The notes beneath the pieces are model-generated. The model ran no database searches. It had not been told where the DNA came from and was given only the letters and a program-made list of their open reading frames with translations. Shown here piece by piece: positions 13,001 to 24,342 of a stretch of DNA of 64,000 nt. The translations under genes were made by a program, and so were the position numbers. Origin of the DNA: Botrytis cinerea B05.10. Taxonomy: Eukaryota > Ascomycota > Leotiomycetes > Helotiales > Sclerotiniaceae. Every line of letters starts with the position of its first letter. The stretch's first letter is position 1. The stretch is taken from contig NC_037313.1 in the NCBI RefSeq assembly GCF_000143535.2, positions 1,743,501-1,807,500 of the forward strand, in the 5' to 3' direction.

Positions 13001-16000
13001 TCGTAATGGACAAGCTTTACAGTTTCATATTACCGCTGGTCCTGGTCAGTTGCCTCGAGAACTTGAAGCAATGTTTGGAACGCGTCGTCCTCGCAATGAC
13101 AATCACCGCGATACCAGCGAGCCTGGAAGCGCCACATCTTTCTCTACTCAATGTACAGCTGCAAGGTGGTCAGAGGAGTCTAAGCTACTCTTTGGACCGA
13201 GCAATGTTGAGAACGCTCAAGAGCTCAAGAATGAAATTATGGCAGCGCTCGTACCTCCTGCCATTGAAGCTGACAAAGTTCTCAAAGCAGCCGAACTTGA
13301 ACGAATCCGCCTGTTGGAAGAAGAAAAGAAAAAGCGATTGGAAGCAGAAAAGTTGGCTAGGGAAGCTAAGGAGGCAGAGGAGAAGGCAGCCAGAGAGAAG
13401 AAAGAGGCTGAAGAAAAAGAGGCAGCTGAAAGAGCTGCGGCTGAGTTGGCAGCTGCTCAAAGTGCCCAGGCCGACGAACCTATTGATGAGCCCGTCGAGG
13501 CGGATAACTCCAACGCGACTGATGCCATGGAGGGTGTCCAGAGTGACATTCCAGGAGCAACCAATGCAGAGACACAAGAAACAGAGGTTCCAGCTGCTGA
13601 TCGTCCTAGAGTTATGACTATGATTCGAAACACGCCATATGATATCACGGATCTGGGCATCGACGCAGAGTTTCTTGCAGAGCTCCCGGAGGATATCCGT
13701 GAGGAAGTCATCATGGCTGCCGTTGCCGAGCGACGTCAACAAGCCACTGCGACAGGTTCACAGCCAACCGACATTGAACAGGAATTCCTTGATGCTCTCC
13801 CAGATGACATTCGAGAGGAAATCATGCAGCAAGAAGCACAAGAACGCCGACGTCGTGAACGTAACGAACGACGCGAAGCAGCTGCAGCTGCAGGCGGAGC
13901 TCCACCAAATGGAGACATGGATCTTCCAAGTATTCTTGCAACCTTTCCACCAGCTCTCAGACAAGAAGTTCTGATGGAAGGTGATGAAGATTTCATGGCA
14001 TCCTTACCCCCGGACCTCGCTGCCCAAGCACGTCAATTACGCAGAGGTCAGTCAGATCATGCTGGCCACCCTGGAAGAGCACCTGTAGGTGTTATTCGCC
14101 GTCCAGCTCCTGGTGAAGAAAGTCGAGGGGCTCCTCAGCAACCAAGAGCCCGTCGGGCAATCGTTCAAATGTTGGACAAACAAGGTGTAGCAACACTTCT
14201 GCGGTTGATGTTCATTTTTCAACACAGCAGTTTCCGAAGTACACTCAACTCAGTTCTACAGAATGTAGCATTGAACAAGCACAACCGTGCCGAGCTTATT
14301 AGCACCCTTCTCCATATTCTTCAGGATGGTAGTGCCGACATGACCGCAATCGAGCGAAGCTTTTCATATCTGTCTGTCAGAGCCAAGCAGCCAAGAGAAA
14401 AGGATCCAAAGACTCCAACACAAACTCTTCGACGAACACTTACTGGTCTTGGCTCTCTCGCACAGACAAATTCTGAGGCATCACCTCTTATGGTGGTCCA
14501 ACAATGTTTGACAGCTTTGGTCTATCTTGCCCAAACTAATTTACATGTTGCATCTTTCTTCTTGACCGAACACGAGCCATCCGGTGGACTCAAGCGAAGT
14601 CTCAGTCGAAAAGGAAAAGGAAAGGATAGCAAAGCCCCAAGATACGCTCTTAACTCTTTGCTCAGTCTTCTAGATCGTGATCTGATTATGGAGAGCGCAA
14701 CCATCATGGAGCAACTTTCACTCTTACTTAATCTTATCACTAGTCCACTCATCGCGCTAGAGCGAAAACAAAAAGAGGCTATCGAAGAAGCAGAAAAGGC
14801 CAAGGCGACCGCAACTGCAGCCGAGACATCCGAGACAGCTGAAGCCACTGGTTCCAGCGATGCACCCAATCCTGACAATGATACCGCAGGTGAGAGTGAG
14901 TCGACCGAACAACCACCGGTAGTATCAGACGCCACTGCTCCTATAGAAAACACTTCCACTGGCTCGGCATCTGCTCCAGTACTTCCGGCACTCGTCATTC
15001 CTACAAGCGCTGATGGCGGCGAGGTCTCTGCCGCTCCAGATGCCGACTCTTCAAAGCCCGAGGATGCTTCCAAGCAAGAACAGAAGAAAGTTCATGTCTT
15101 TACTCCTCCCGTTGTTCCAGAACACAACCTTCGCCTGGTGACGAACATCTTCTGCTGTGAGTGCAACTCAAAGACCTTCCGCGAGACGTTATCAACCATT
15201 AAGAATCTTTCAACGATTCCTGGCGCGAAGGCCATTTTTGGAAAGGAACTTATCGCCAAGGCCCGAGCATTGGGAGAAGTCATATTAGTAGATCTTGAGG
15301 ACCTTCTCCCTCAGATTCAAAAAGCCAGAACCGGAACTGAGATCCAGGGTGTCGCATTAGCCAAGTTCTCGCCACCGGCATCCGACCAGCACAAACTTCT
15401 ACGTGTTCTGACTGCGCTGGATCATTTGTTTGATCCTAAGCGTGAAAAGAAGGATGATGCAGCCAGTGAAGCAGAGGTTTCCTCTGAGATTGTCGAAAAG
15501 CAAGATCTCGTGTCTAGTCTCTATGAGAACTCCACCTTTGGCCCAATGTGGGAGAAGTTAAGTGCCTGTCTCAGTACAATTAGGCAGCAAGATCATATGC
15601 TTAGTGTTGCCACTATTCTTTTGCCTTTGATCGAATCCCTCATGGTGGTTTGCAAGAACACTACCTTGAAAGACACACCACTTAGTCGAAATGCAAAGAA
15701 TAAGGAAATGGTTCTTACTAGTCCCGTTCCGGAGTCTCGAATGGAGAACTTGTTCTTCACGTTTACCGAAGAGCACCGAAAGATTCTGAATGACCTAGTC
15801 CGACATACGCCAAAGCTCATGTCTGGTACATTCTCTCTGTTGGTGAAGAATCCCAAGGTTCTCGAGTTTGACAATAAGCGCAACTACTTCAGCCGTAGCA
15901 TTCACAGCCGAAGTCAAGGTTCTCGTGCAGTTCCTCCGCTGCAGTTGTCTGTTCGTCGAGAGCAGGTATTCCACGACTCTTTCAAATCTCTCTACTTCCA

Positions 16001-17069
16001 GACACCCGATCAAATGAAGTATGGCAAGCTGAGCATTCGTTTCCATGGAGAAGAGGGTGTAGATGCAGGAGGAGTTACTCGTGAATGGTTCCAAGTTCTC
16101 TCTAGGCAAATGTTTGACCCTGGCTATGCACTTTTCATTCCCGTTTCTTCTGACCGTACTACTTTCCATCCAAATCAATTGAGTAGTATCAACGAGGAGC
16201 ATCTAATGTTCTTCAAATTCATTGGTCGCATCATCGGAAAGGCACTTTATGAAGGTCGTGTTCTTGATTGTCATTTCAGCAGAGCTGTCTACAAGCGCAT
16301 CTTAGGCAAGGCTGTTTCAGTGAAGGATATGGAGTCTTTAGATCCTGACTACTATAAGTCACTCATATGGATGCTTGAGAATGATATCACGGATATCATT
16401 ACCGAAACCTTCTCCGTTGATAACGACAAATTTGGCGTTGTCGAGACCATTGACTTTATTGAAGATGGACGCAACGTTCCAGTGACAGAGGAGAACAAGC
16501 ACGAGTATGTTCGATTGATGGTCGAATGGAAACTTACAGGATCTGTTAAAGCACAGCTTGATGAATTCTTGAAGGGTTTCCATGATATTATCCCTGCTGA
16601 ACTGGTCTCGATTTTCAATGAGCAGGAATTAGAGTTGCTAATTTCTGGACTACCTGAAATTGATGTTGATGACTGGAAGAGTAACACTGAATACCACAAT
16701 TACTCAGCATCTTCTCCACAAATCCAGTGGTTCTGGCGTGCTATTCGCTCATTCGACAAAGAAGAGCGAGCCAAGTTGTTGCAATTCGTCACAGGAACCA
16801 GCAAAGTACCCCTTAATGGTTTCAAGGAGCTTGAGGGTATGAATGGTTTTAGTCGATTCAATATTCACCGAGACTATGGCAACAAAGAAAGACTTCCATC
16901 TTCTCATACTTGTTTCAACCGTAAGTTACACTGCCTAAAACATATATCTAGTCACATGCTAACCCAACCTCTAGAACTCGATCTTCCAGAATATGAAAGT
17001 TATGAAACCCTTCGCGCTCAAGTTCTTACTGCCATTACAGCAGGTAGTGAATATTTCGGTTTTGCATAA
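4062..17069 (+). CDS. TOM1: HECT-type E3 ubiquitin ligase TOM1 (HUWE1 ortholog)
   Basis: Six exons give about 4,238 aa: 4062-4109, 4172-8246, 8304-11615, 11666-12283, 12352-16920 and 16975-17069. All five introns have GTAAG-type donors and keep frame. The true start is MVRIIKTIQPKHVETL, spliced in phase 0 to SPFINDFGKTA. The order matches the TOM1/HUWE1 family: N-terminal armadillo-like DUF908/DUF913 regions, a UBA domain near residues 1560-1605 (LKEQGYDEDLAKEALYRCF), strongly acidic tracts encoded around 11677-12280, an alanine/glutamate coiled coil near 13300-13450, and ubiquitin-binding DUF4414-like motifs near 3110-3180 (FLAELPEDIREEV, FLDALPDDIREEI). The HECT domain covers about 3890-4238 and ends in SHTCFNQLDLPEY. 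The predicted catalytic cysteine is Cys4205, 33 residues from the C-terminus, as in human HUWE1. The family attaches ubiquitin to excess ribosomal proteins, histones and other clients. The gene looks intact. Confidence 0.96.
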
Positions 17070-18260
17070 ACATCAATTGCAAGATCAAACATCTTTTCCC
17101 TTTTAATTATGATATCATGCATGGCAGGCTTTTGATCAGCATTTGGTGGCGTCAAGCTTTCTTTTTTTCTGACGATATTTATGGGGACGAGATGGTCTTC
17201 TAATAACCAGAGCGATGGTTCTGCGGAGGATAGGTTTGCTTTTTTATGGGTTGGAGGATATGAAACTGTGCGACATTAGGTAGACAAATAGGGTGGTGAA
17301 TGGGGATGGATGGTCATATTTGGTTTGATATCTTCGAGGGAGGATTCTTTCAAAGCGAAGTGCAGGTCGTTTAGAAGGTGAATTCCTAGGGAAGGAGGAT
17401 TAGATGACCCATCAGAGACAAAAATTTCCATAGGGAAAACATGGCGGATGTAAAATTTTAGATAGCTTTTAGTTAGTCAGCTAGCATACGGAATTATCAT
17501 AAATTGATGGCGTTCCAAGATTCTGACTGTGTTTGGGTTGGAAATGTCGAAATTCAATAACGTGATTACCCACGAGGAGTACACACGGTACACAACGAAA
17601 ACTCCCTCCCTTACCATGCGCCCGTCGTACATGATTTCATAATGTGAAGTTATGAAAATGAAATTATGATTGGCCGCGGTTGGTTACGTTACCACAGGGC
17701 TAGAAAACGGAAAAAGCCGATCATTCGGCACGGACGTTATCTTTTTCGAAACCCCGCAAAAATTATTTCTCTCAAATGTCAATGTCAAAGGGTTCATTCA
17801 TTTCTCACTCAACGGCTTCCTTTTTCTCTATAGTTCATACTTCAGACATTCGACCACGACGCAACGCAAAGTCACCTCAAGAACACTCGCAATCATAACA
17901 ACTGGTTGAATCTCTATATACGACCCACAGGACTAACTTGCGCATATTAGAAGGAAGGATCCAATAGGACGTTAAAAATTGTTTCTGACCCCTTCAGAAC
18001 AAACATAAACTCGAGGAAAATTGGTTGCATTAGAGATTCTTGCACAGGCATAAGAAAGCTGTGAAGCTTATACGGAATCTGCAAACGAACGGACAACGAA
18101 TAGGACGAAGCGAAAGAAAACGTGCGCTACCTAGTCTAGAGACTGCATCTGCGACTATAACTACGATTGCGCATCTGAGAGGAGGCTCGTCTAAAGCTGC
18201 GACTGCGACAGTTAGTCAACGAAACGAAGGAAACAGAGAAGAAGAAAAAGAGAAGATAAA
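17070..18260. other. Intergenic: TOM1 3' flank and PRS upstream region
   Basis: About 1.2 kb without a supported gene. It should hold the TOM1 terminator and the PRS promoter and leader. The reading frame at 18040-18414 runs through PRS exon 1 and its first intron in another frame and is a shadow. No strong repeat or hairpin was seen. Confidence 0.6.
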
Positions 18261-19647
18261 ATGGCGACAAATTCGATTAAGTTACTCACGGGTAACAGCC
18301 ATCCTCAGTTGGCGAAGTTGGTTGCTGATAGGTGGGTTATTTTCATTTCTTATTTGCGTTCTTGGGGGATGTGTGGTTGTTTTGGTGGGATTGGATGAGA
18401 ATGCTTACTTCTGAATGGTGGGATGACAAGCGCTTGGATGTGTGAATGGAGGTTTGAAATATTTACTGGAGATGAGATATGAGAGTGACAAGCTCAAGGA
18501 TGGAGATGGGAGAGAATATGCTGACGAAATTCATTCTGCAGATTGGGCATTGAGCTTGCAAAGACTATGAGCTTGAACTACTCAAATCAAGAGACCAGCG
18601 TCACAGTAGGAGAGAGTGTCAGAGATGAAGATGGTTAGTTCTCCTGGTCCCTCATCCCATCGCATACCCCAAGTCAAATTTCTAAATTTCACTCTCTAGT
18701 CTTCATCCTCCAATCCACCGCACCCGGCGATATCAATGACGGACTTATGGAACTCCTCATCATGATCAATGCTTGCAAAACTGCCTCCGCACGTCGCATT
18801 ACAGCTGTCATCCCCAACTTCCCCTACGCACGCCAAGATAAGAAAGATAAATCCCGCGCTCCCATTTCTGCGAAACTCATTGCAAACATGTTGCAAACGG
18901 CTGGCTGTAATCACGTTATTACTATGGATTTACATGCAAGTCAAATTCAAGGGTTCTTCAATGTCCCGGTCGATAACTTGTATGCGGAACCAAGTACCTT
19001 GAGATGGATCAGAGAGAATTTGGAGGTTAGCAAGTGTGTGGTTGTTAGTCCGGATGCCGGTGGTGCTAAGAGGTAAGCTATGTCTTCTCATGTTCTTCGC
19101 AAATGTACCAGTATATCTGCAAGACGCAGGATCTGGATAAGACGGAGCAAGCTTTTTTTTTAAAAAAAAAAAACAAAATAAAAAAACAAGAACCAGAATA
19201 ACTAACCAAATTCTTAGAGCAACTTCCATAGCCGACCGCCTTGACCTTGGGTTTGCCCTTATTCACAAGGAACGCGCTCGTCCTAACGAAGTATCCCGCA
19301 TGGTCCTTGTCGGTGACGTCGTGGACAAAATTGCCATTCTCGTAGACGACATGGCCGACACCTGCGGTACCCTCGTCAAAGCCGCCGAAACAGTCATGGA
19401 ACATGGCGCCAAGGAAGTCGTCGCCATTGTAACTCACGGAATCTTGAGCGGAGCAGCAATCGAAACATTAAACAAGAGTAAATTAAGCAGAGTCGTTGTA
19501 ACAAACACAGTTCCTTTAAGAGGAAAGGAGGAGACATGTGGGAGATTGAGAGTTATGGATATCAGTGCGACATTAGCGGAGGCAATCAGGAGGACGCATA
19601 ATGGAGAGAGTGTGAGCTTTTTGTTCACCCACGCACCTATGGATTAA
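18261..19647 (+). CDS. PRS: Ribose-phosphate pyrophosphokinase (PRPP synthetase)
   Basis: Four exons (18261-18331, 18542-18633, 18700-19072, 19218-19647) give 321 aa, the usual length for this enzyme. It converts ribose-5-phosphate and ATP to PRPP, the precursor of purines, pyrimidines, histidine, tryptophan and NAD. Visible motifs are the N-terminal [14 protein letters not shown], the [16 protein letters not shown] strand, the [11 protein letters not shown] segment near residue 130, the phosphate-binding [12 protein letters not shown] (about 168-179) and the PRPP-loop acidic motif [13 protein letters not shown] (about 218-230). The first intron is 210 nt, longer than its neighbours, and the third contains an oligo-T/oligo-A run. 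Fungi carry several PRS paralogs that assemble as heteromers. The compact length with no insertion suggests a PRS2/PRS3/PRS4-type subunit, but I cannot say which. Confidence 0.96.
19153..19173. repeat. Oligo-T/oligo-A palindromic run inside PRS intron 3
   Basis: Nine T are followed directly by twelve A. This can fold as a weak hairpin. It lies within the intron 19073-19217, about 45 nt before the acceptor. Confidence 0.8.
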
Positions 19648-20754
19648 AGGGGCTATGAGTCGTGGCCGCGAGGACATCGTGGAAGATAAAAAAATGGATT
19701 TTCTTAGGTTCAAGTCGGGATTTGTGGGCATGCAGATAGAATTTACTAGGAAAGGGAAAGATGGCACTTGCGGATTGCAGAAGATGGTTCTCTTTTTGTA
19801 ATGCAACATCCGCTTTGCATGGGGACGTAGAAGGGCTTACACACGTTTTAAACTTGTTAAATAGCGTCTTTCCATATATACATAGGTGCAAGGGAAATCA
19901 AATCAGAGAAAAAGTAAATAGATCATTATCGCTTTCTTGTTGTGTGTATGTGTGACTGACTATTAGTTGGAGAAACGAGACGAGACGAGACGAAATTTGG
20001 ATTGTCTGGACTACTTGCATCTGATTTCCCTACTCGTACTTGATATAGCCCCCCCCCCCCCCTATAAATAGAGTTACAAGCAAGCAAGCAAGAACCATAC
20101 CAAAATCACTATTGAGTTTCGAAATGAAATGAAATGAAGACATCACACTATTTTTCATGTAGAAAGTTGGAAAGATAAGATAGACAGATGGCCCATTCGC
20201 TCTCTTTCGAAGAGGTATTCATTCCATTTGCATTTGCATCTGAAGGGATTGTAATTCTTGTGTTATTAGTAAAATATTTTGGTATGGAAAAAAGGTGGAT
20301 TCGAACCGATTCTGGTTCGGCAATTTGCTAAATTTTTGCGTAGCGTCTATCACGGATGGTACCGACCAAGCAAGTGTTTGGCATACTATCGACAAGAGGG
20401 TGGGTAAGAGCAACAGGATTAGAGAATTTGAGAATGGCATAGAGCATGACTGGGATTTGGAAAGTGGACCGAGTCGGGAAAGGGAACAAGGTTAAAAAGA
20501 AGTTGAGGGACAAGGATTCAGCAGGAAGAACCATCCACTGCAATTGACAATATAAGGGAATATCAAAACATATTAATAGCACATCATTTGCATTCCAGAA
20601 ACGCCATCCTAAGTAGTAATATGCAGTCCATTTTAAATTGGTATCTAGCATCCTGGTATAATGCTTTTTTGACCTGTTGAACCCGGCTGAGAATTCATTC
20701 CACTCGCCAAACATCCACAAAGACTACGATTTTATTACCCATCGTGAAAATCCT
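19648..20754. other. Convergent 3' flanks of PRS and RPS6
   Basis: PRS (plus) and RPS6 (minus) run towards each other, so this 1.1 kb is mostly 3'-UTR and terminator sequence. It contains a 14-nt poly-C run (20049-20062). A short stem near 20300 (CGAACC with GGTTCG) resembles a tRNA T-arm but does not fold as a tRNA. No supported gene. Confidence 0.6.
20049..20062. repeat. Poly-C run (14 nt)
   Basis: A homopolymer of about 14 C between the convergent PRS and RPS6 genes. Its length may be affected by sequencing error. Confidence 0.85.
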
Positions 20755-21820
20755 CTACTTACGCATAGAAGAAGCTCTGCGCTTGCGGGCATCAACCTTG
20801 GCGTTCTTGGCCTCAGAGACACGCTTGGCGAGGATAGCAGCATACTCGCTCTGGAAAAATATGTTAGATGGTGAATTATGGAAGAACAACGGCTTAACTT
20901 ACGGCAGCATCCTTGGTACGCTCAGCGTTACGACGCTTGAGTGCGAGTCTATGACGCTTGTGTTGGAGACGTTGAGGGGTGACCAAACGTTGGATCTTTG
21001 GTGCCTTGGTGTAGACCTTCTTGCCCTCACCCTTTGGTTGAACCTCACGACGGATAACGAATTTACGGACCTAACCCAAATATATCAGCATTACGCTTTG
21101 GTTTTACTTCTCACACTCCATCCTCAAGCACCAGCACGAAGCGGTTGAGAGTGATGGGCGGAATGATGTAGGGAAAACGTACATCATCCTCCTTGGTGAG
21201 CCCAAAGAACTTTCTAATCTTGGTGGCACGCTTGGGGCCCAATCTCTTTGGGTGGACAACGTCGGTGACACCTGGGATGTCGCTCTCTCCTTGCTTGACA
21301 ATGCTCAAAGCGAGAACGGACAAATCCATGGCGACGATGCATCCACGGACGGATTTACGCTTGCGCTCACCAGTGCGGCGTGGGCGGTAGCAAGAGTGAC
21401 CCTCGGAAAGGAGAAGTCTGACACGGGTTGGGTGCATAACACCTTGCTTCATTGGGAAACCTTGCTTGTCGTTACCACCGGTAATCTTGAAGATGTATCC
21501 CTTGAACTCGTCTCCGACGGAGTCTCCTGGAACCTCAGCGCCCATTCTGTCGAATAAAAATTAGATTCTTTCGTTGCGTTCGGTGTCGCGAAAAAATATA
21601 CCTCTTGTCCATGAAGACACGGAGCTTGCGCTCGTCTTCGATATCGATGAGCTTTTGACTGCCATTGGCAGGCTGTTGATTATTTTGTCAGTTCGCATTC
21701 TTCGATCGTGTTTGTTTGAAAGGATTCGAAACGTACGAATGAAATGTTCTATCAATCAAAATAAGTTAGCAGATACTCAATCAATCAATTCCAGCATGAT
21801 GAGATACATACCAACTTCAT
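20755..21820 (-). CDS. RPS6: 40S ribosomal protein eS6 (RPS6)
   Basis: Six exons read on the minus strand give 239 aa, the usual eS6 length: 21812-21820 (ATGAAGTTG, 9 nt), 21737-21748 (12 nt, NISF), 21602-21672, 21183-21546, 20903-21070 and 20755-20850. Every intron has a GTATGT-, GTACGT-, GTATAT- or GTAAGT-like donor. The protein reads [15 protein letters not shown], then [19 protein letters not shown] and [20 protein letters not shown]. It ends in the basic [10 protein letters not shown] tail, whose serines are the TOR/S6-kinase phosphosites of the family. The protein sits in the small-subunit body and binds 18S rRNA. Two micro-exons at the 5' end make this gene easy to mis-annotate; starting instead at the MGAEVP methionine would lose 32 residues. 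The final codons (CGTAAGTAG) resemble a splice donor, but the stop in frame gives a normal C-terminus. Confidence 0.95.
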
Positions 21821-22144
21821 CTTGACGGTGGTAAGTGGTCAAGTGGTCGAGGTTGTCGTCGGTGATTTGTCGCTGAGAGGAATGAAGACTTCGAAATTTT
21901 GGAAAGTTCGAAATTCTCAGTGCGAGGCGCTAGTATCCTTAGCGTGAAATTTCAATGTGGATCAACAGCCGAGATCATGTGATATCAAGTATCGGATCGG
22001 TCAAACATTCTGCCAGACCCATACAAACATGCTCAAGAATTTCTTAAAGTCTAATAATTGTGGTGTTGACATTGCGTTGCGCAAATAATGAACTGTGATT
22101 GAGTCTTTTATCGTACACAAACTATCATCTCAAAAGTCTCAATC
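21821..22144. promoter_or_regulatory. Shared divergent promoter of RPS6 and CTF8
   Basis: Only 324 bp separate the start codons of RPS6 (minus) and CTF8 (plus), so the two genes probably share this promoter. No TATA box or ribosomal-protein box could be assigned with confidence. Confidence 0.6.
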
Positions 22145-22645
22145 ATGATTCCCCTCCATACAAGCGTCGATCGACCAATTCCATCCATACAAAATCCACT
22201 ACCAAGGCTTCTACAAACCCCATCTGGGCTCGCACTGCTAGAGCTTCAAGGAACGATAAATCTCCCAGAACCAGACATTGAGGATGATGACTTACAAAAT
22301 ATTTCAAATTCTTCAGAAAGAAGTTTCCAGACTCCGATTGGTCGCCTGATCTTCCCCGAATATGACCCAGCAAATCCAGATAATACCAAGTGGATGAAGC
22401 GTGTCTATCTCTACGTGGGCAAGCACCAAAGACTCACGGGAGAGGTCAAGAAACTTCCAAGGGCCTACGCTGTTATTAGGAAGAGGGATTGTGAGATATC
22501 ATCACAGACAAATGGTGATGTCTCGATGCAAGAGTCCGAGTCAGAGGCTGGGGATGAATTGGAAATCGTCGAAATCGTGAAATGGAAGATTTTATTTTCG
22601 ACAAGGCCAGAACCAGTAGGAGCTATGGTCACTGATACCACTTGA
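22145..22645 (+). CDS. CTF8: Chromosome transmission fidelity protein 8 (Ctf8)
   Basis: An intronless 166-aa frame matches the Ctf8 family. The N-terminus holds NPLPRLLQTPSGLALLELQG and a GTINLP strand. It is followed by IGRLIFPEYDP, the hallmark KWMKRVYLYVGKHQRLTGE, and a C-terminal strand EIVEIVKWKILFSTRPEPV. Ctf8 joins Dcc1 and Ctf18 in the alternative replication factor C clamp loader, which loads PCNA and supports sister-chromatid cohesion and checkpoint signalling in the nucleus. The chosen ATG is the first in frame and lies 324 bp from the divergent RPS6 start. A serine/acid-rich insertion (about residues 117-138) separates the last two conserved blocks, which is common in filamentous fungi. 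Yeast Ctf8 is shorter (133 aa). Confidence 0.9.
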   Translation: MIPLHTSVDRPIPSIQNPLPRLLQTPSGLALLELQGTINLPEPDIEDDDLQNISNSSERSFQTPIGRLIFPEYDPANPDNTKWMKRVYLYVGKHQRLTGEVKKLPRAYAVIRKRDCEISSQTNGDVSMQESESEAGDELEIVEIVKWKILFSTRPEPVGAMVTDTT

Positions 22646-23486
22646 AGTTTGGAGTTATCAAATATTCGCTCTAGAAAGAGGAAATACAATCGAAGCAACA
22701 TTGGTGTTTCGAATACCATGATTAGATACCCAAAAACTTCCGGACAAGCTACGCGCCACTCAGCTCTCTCACTGTGGGTCCCTCATTACCCACAATACTT
22801 GCTGAAGATTGACTTGATTCTGGTATTTCAATGTACATTAGCATTGCCAGAGAACCACCCCAAGACAAGCGCGTCATTGACCGTGGTTTTGCAGTGAAAC
22901 ACCTTGCCGAAAAAAATGTTGGGGAAGGAATTGTGTTCCTAAAGCTTTAAACTTTGATATTGCTAGCTTGGGAAACTGTCCGACCCTTTTACACAAAACT
23001 ATGGATGATTCAAAATGATCTCGACTAGGAGTGAGACTGGATGTCTTCTATGAACGGTTCTCATTCTACGGTATATAATTCAGTGAATACTGGGACAGAT
23101 ATTATCGAGTTTGCTTCATGCCATGACGCTTTTATATTTGATGTATTGAAACACAACTTACGTTTACAAAATATTTTCTGTGGGAAAGTAATAAAGATGA
23201 TTGAATCCGTTGCAGATTATGATTCGAAACAAATTGCTGTTGATAACGGACCAGCAGGCATTAGGCAATAAGAATCAGAAAGATATCAAGAAACTCTGAA
23301 TCATTTTCACTCATTGAAATCTTTTTGAGATCTCTTTGTTGAGCTATTTAAAAGACTCGTTCTTCATTTTTTTCTTGCTTTCAAGCTTCAATCAAAACAT
23401 CTTTCAAAACATCTTGTACAACTCAAGTCATCAAATAACAGACAAATAAAAACTCTACCGCAGCAGCGTATCATACACCCTTCAAC
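22646..23486. other. Intergenic between CTF8 and the signal-peptide gene
   Basis: CTF8 3' flank, then the upstream region of the gene at 23487. A short ATG-initiated frame at 23041-23271 (76 codons) matches nothing I recognise and is weak. Just before 23487 there is a TATTTAAAAG box near 23344 and a long A/C-rich leader, as expected for an expressed fungal gene. Confidence 0.5.
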
Positions 23487-24342
23487 ATGAAGTTCATCCT
23501 TCCACTCTCATTATCCTTCTTGGGCATAAGCCTATCTGTTGCACATCGTTCCATGGAATCTCATGTCGAGATCCGTACAACTACTCACCTCAAGCAATCC
23601 TCCATCATATCAACATTATCTCTTCTCCCAACAATCCAAAATATTGCCCTTCTAGTCACCCTCCCGGCACTAGGTATCTATACAACAACTCTGATCGGTA
23701 TTGGCATCATGTCAAGCAATGTACAAGCAATACCCTTTGGCTCGAGTGGCGGTCTAGATTCATCGCCGGATTGGGCGCCAAGCTCATCAGAGCCGGGCCG
23801 TAAGCGACGAGGACATCTTAGTGATGTTTCTGTTGTAGCCACTGGCATTGAACACAAAAACTCCTACCATGTAGCTGTAGTTTTGATCAAGAAATCCGGA
23901 GACCTTATTAGACGCATAAATGGACAGCATGCCGATTTCGAGAGCCCAAAACATCTTCCAAAGTTTACCGCTTTGGATAGTGACAACGCAGATAAAGGTG
24001 AATCAACAAATATCGACCCACTTGAATCATGCACAGACTCGAGTGAACAACATCATGATATAAAATCAGGTCCGTATGCTCAGTTTTGATTTTGACATTA
24101 CGAATGCTAACGATACATGCTACAGATCTCAAAATCCAGCGCAATGGCAATACGCTTCGGTCTAGAGGTTTGTGGGAAAGTTTCTTGACGCTTTAAACAC
24201 GTCCGGTACTGATGAATGTTTTTCCACAGATGTGAAATTTGGATCACTCGTTTCGAGAAGCCGCTGGCAAGATTTCATACATCTCTGCTGGGGTCTAGGG
24301 GCTCATTATAATCCGAATGAACATAGGTGTGATGGTGACTGA
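23487..24342 (+). CDS. Hypothetical protein with N-terminal signal peptide
   Basis: Three exons (23487-24069, 24126-24167, 24230-24342) give 245 aa. Both introns are phase 1, and the first has a GCTAAC branch site and an ACAG acceptor. The N-terminus is a classic signal peptide (MKFILPLSLSFLGISLSVA, then His-Arg). A second hydrophobic stretch around residues 40-75 (IALLVTLPALGIYTTTLIGI) could be a membrane segment, so the protein may be anchored rather than freely secreted. A basic RKRR site follows near residues 110-113, where a Kex2-like protease could cut. The C-terminus is compact and aromatic (WQDFIHLCWGLGAHYNPNEH) with two cysteines. A TATA-like box and an A/C-rich leader precede the ATG. 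I recognise no family. A single-exon reading would stop early after PYAQF and lose the C-terminal block. It could be a secreted or cell-surface protein of unknown role. Confidence 0.6.

Noticed and set aside
20290..20320. tRNA-like GGTTCGAATCC on the minus strand followed by a T-run
   Set aside because: The 5-bp T-stem does not pair, no acceptor stem fits before the T-run, and no anticodon arm is found. It is just a short CGAACC/GGTTCG stem.
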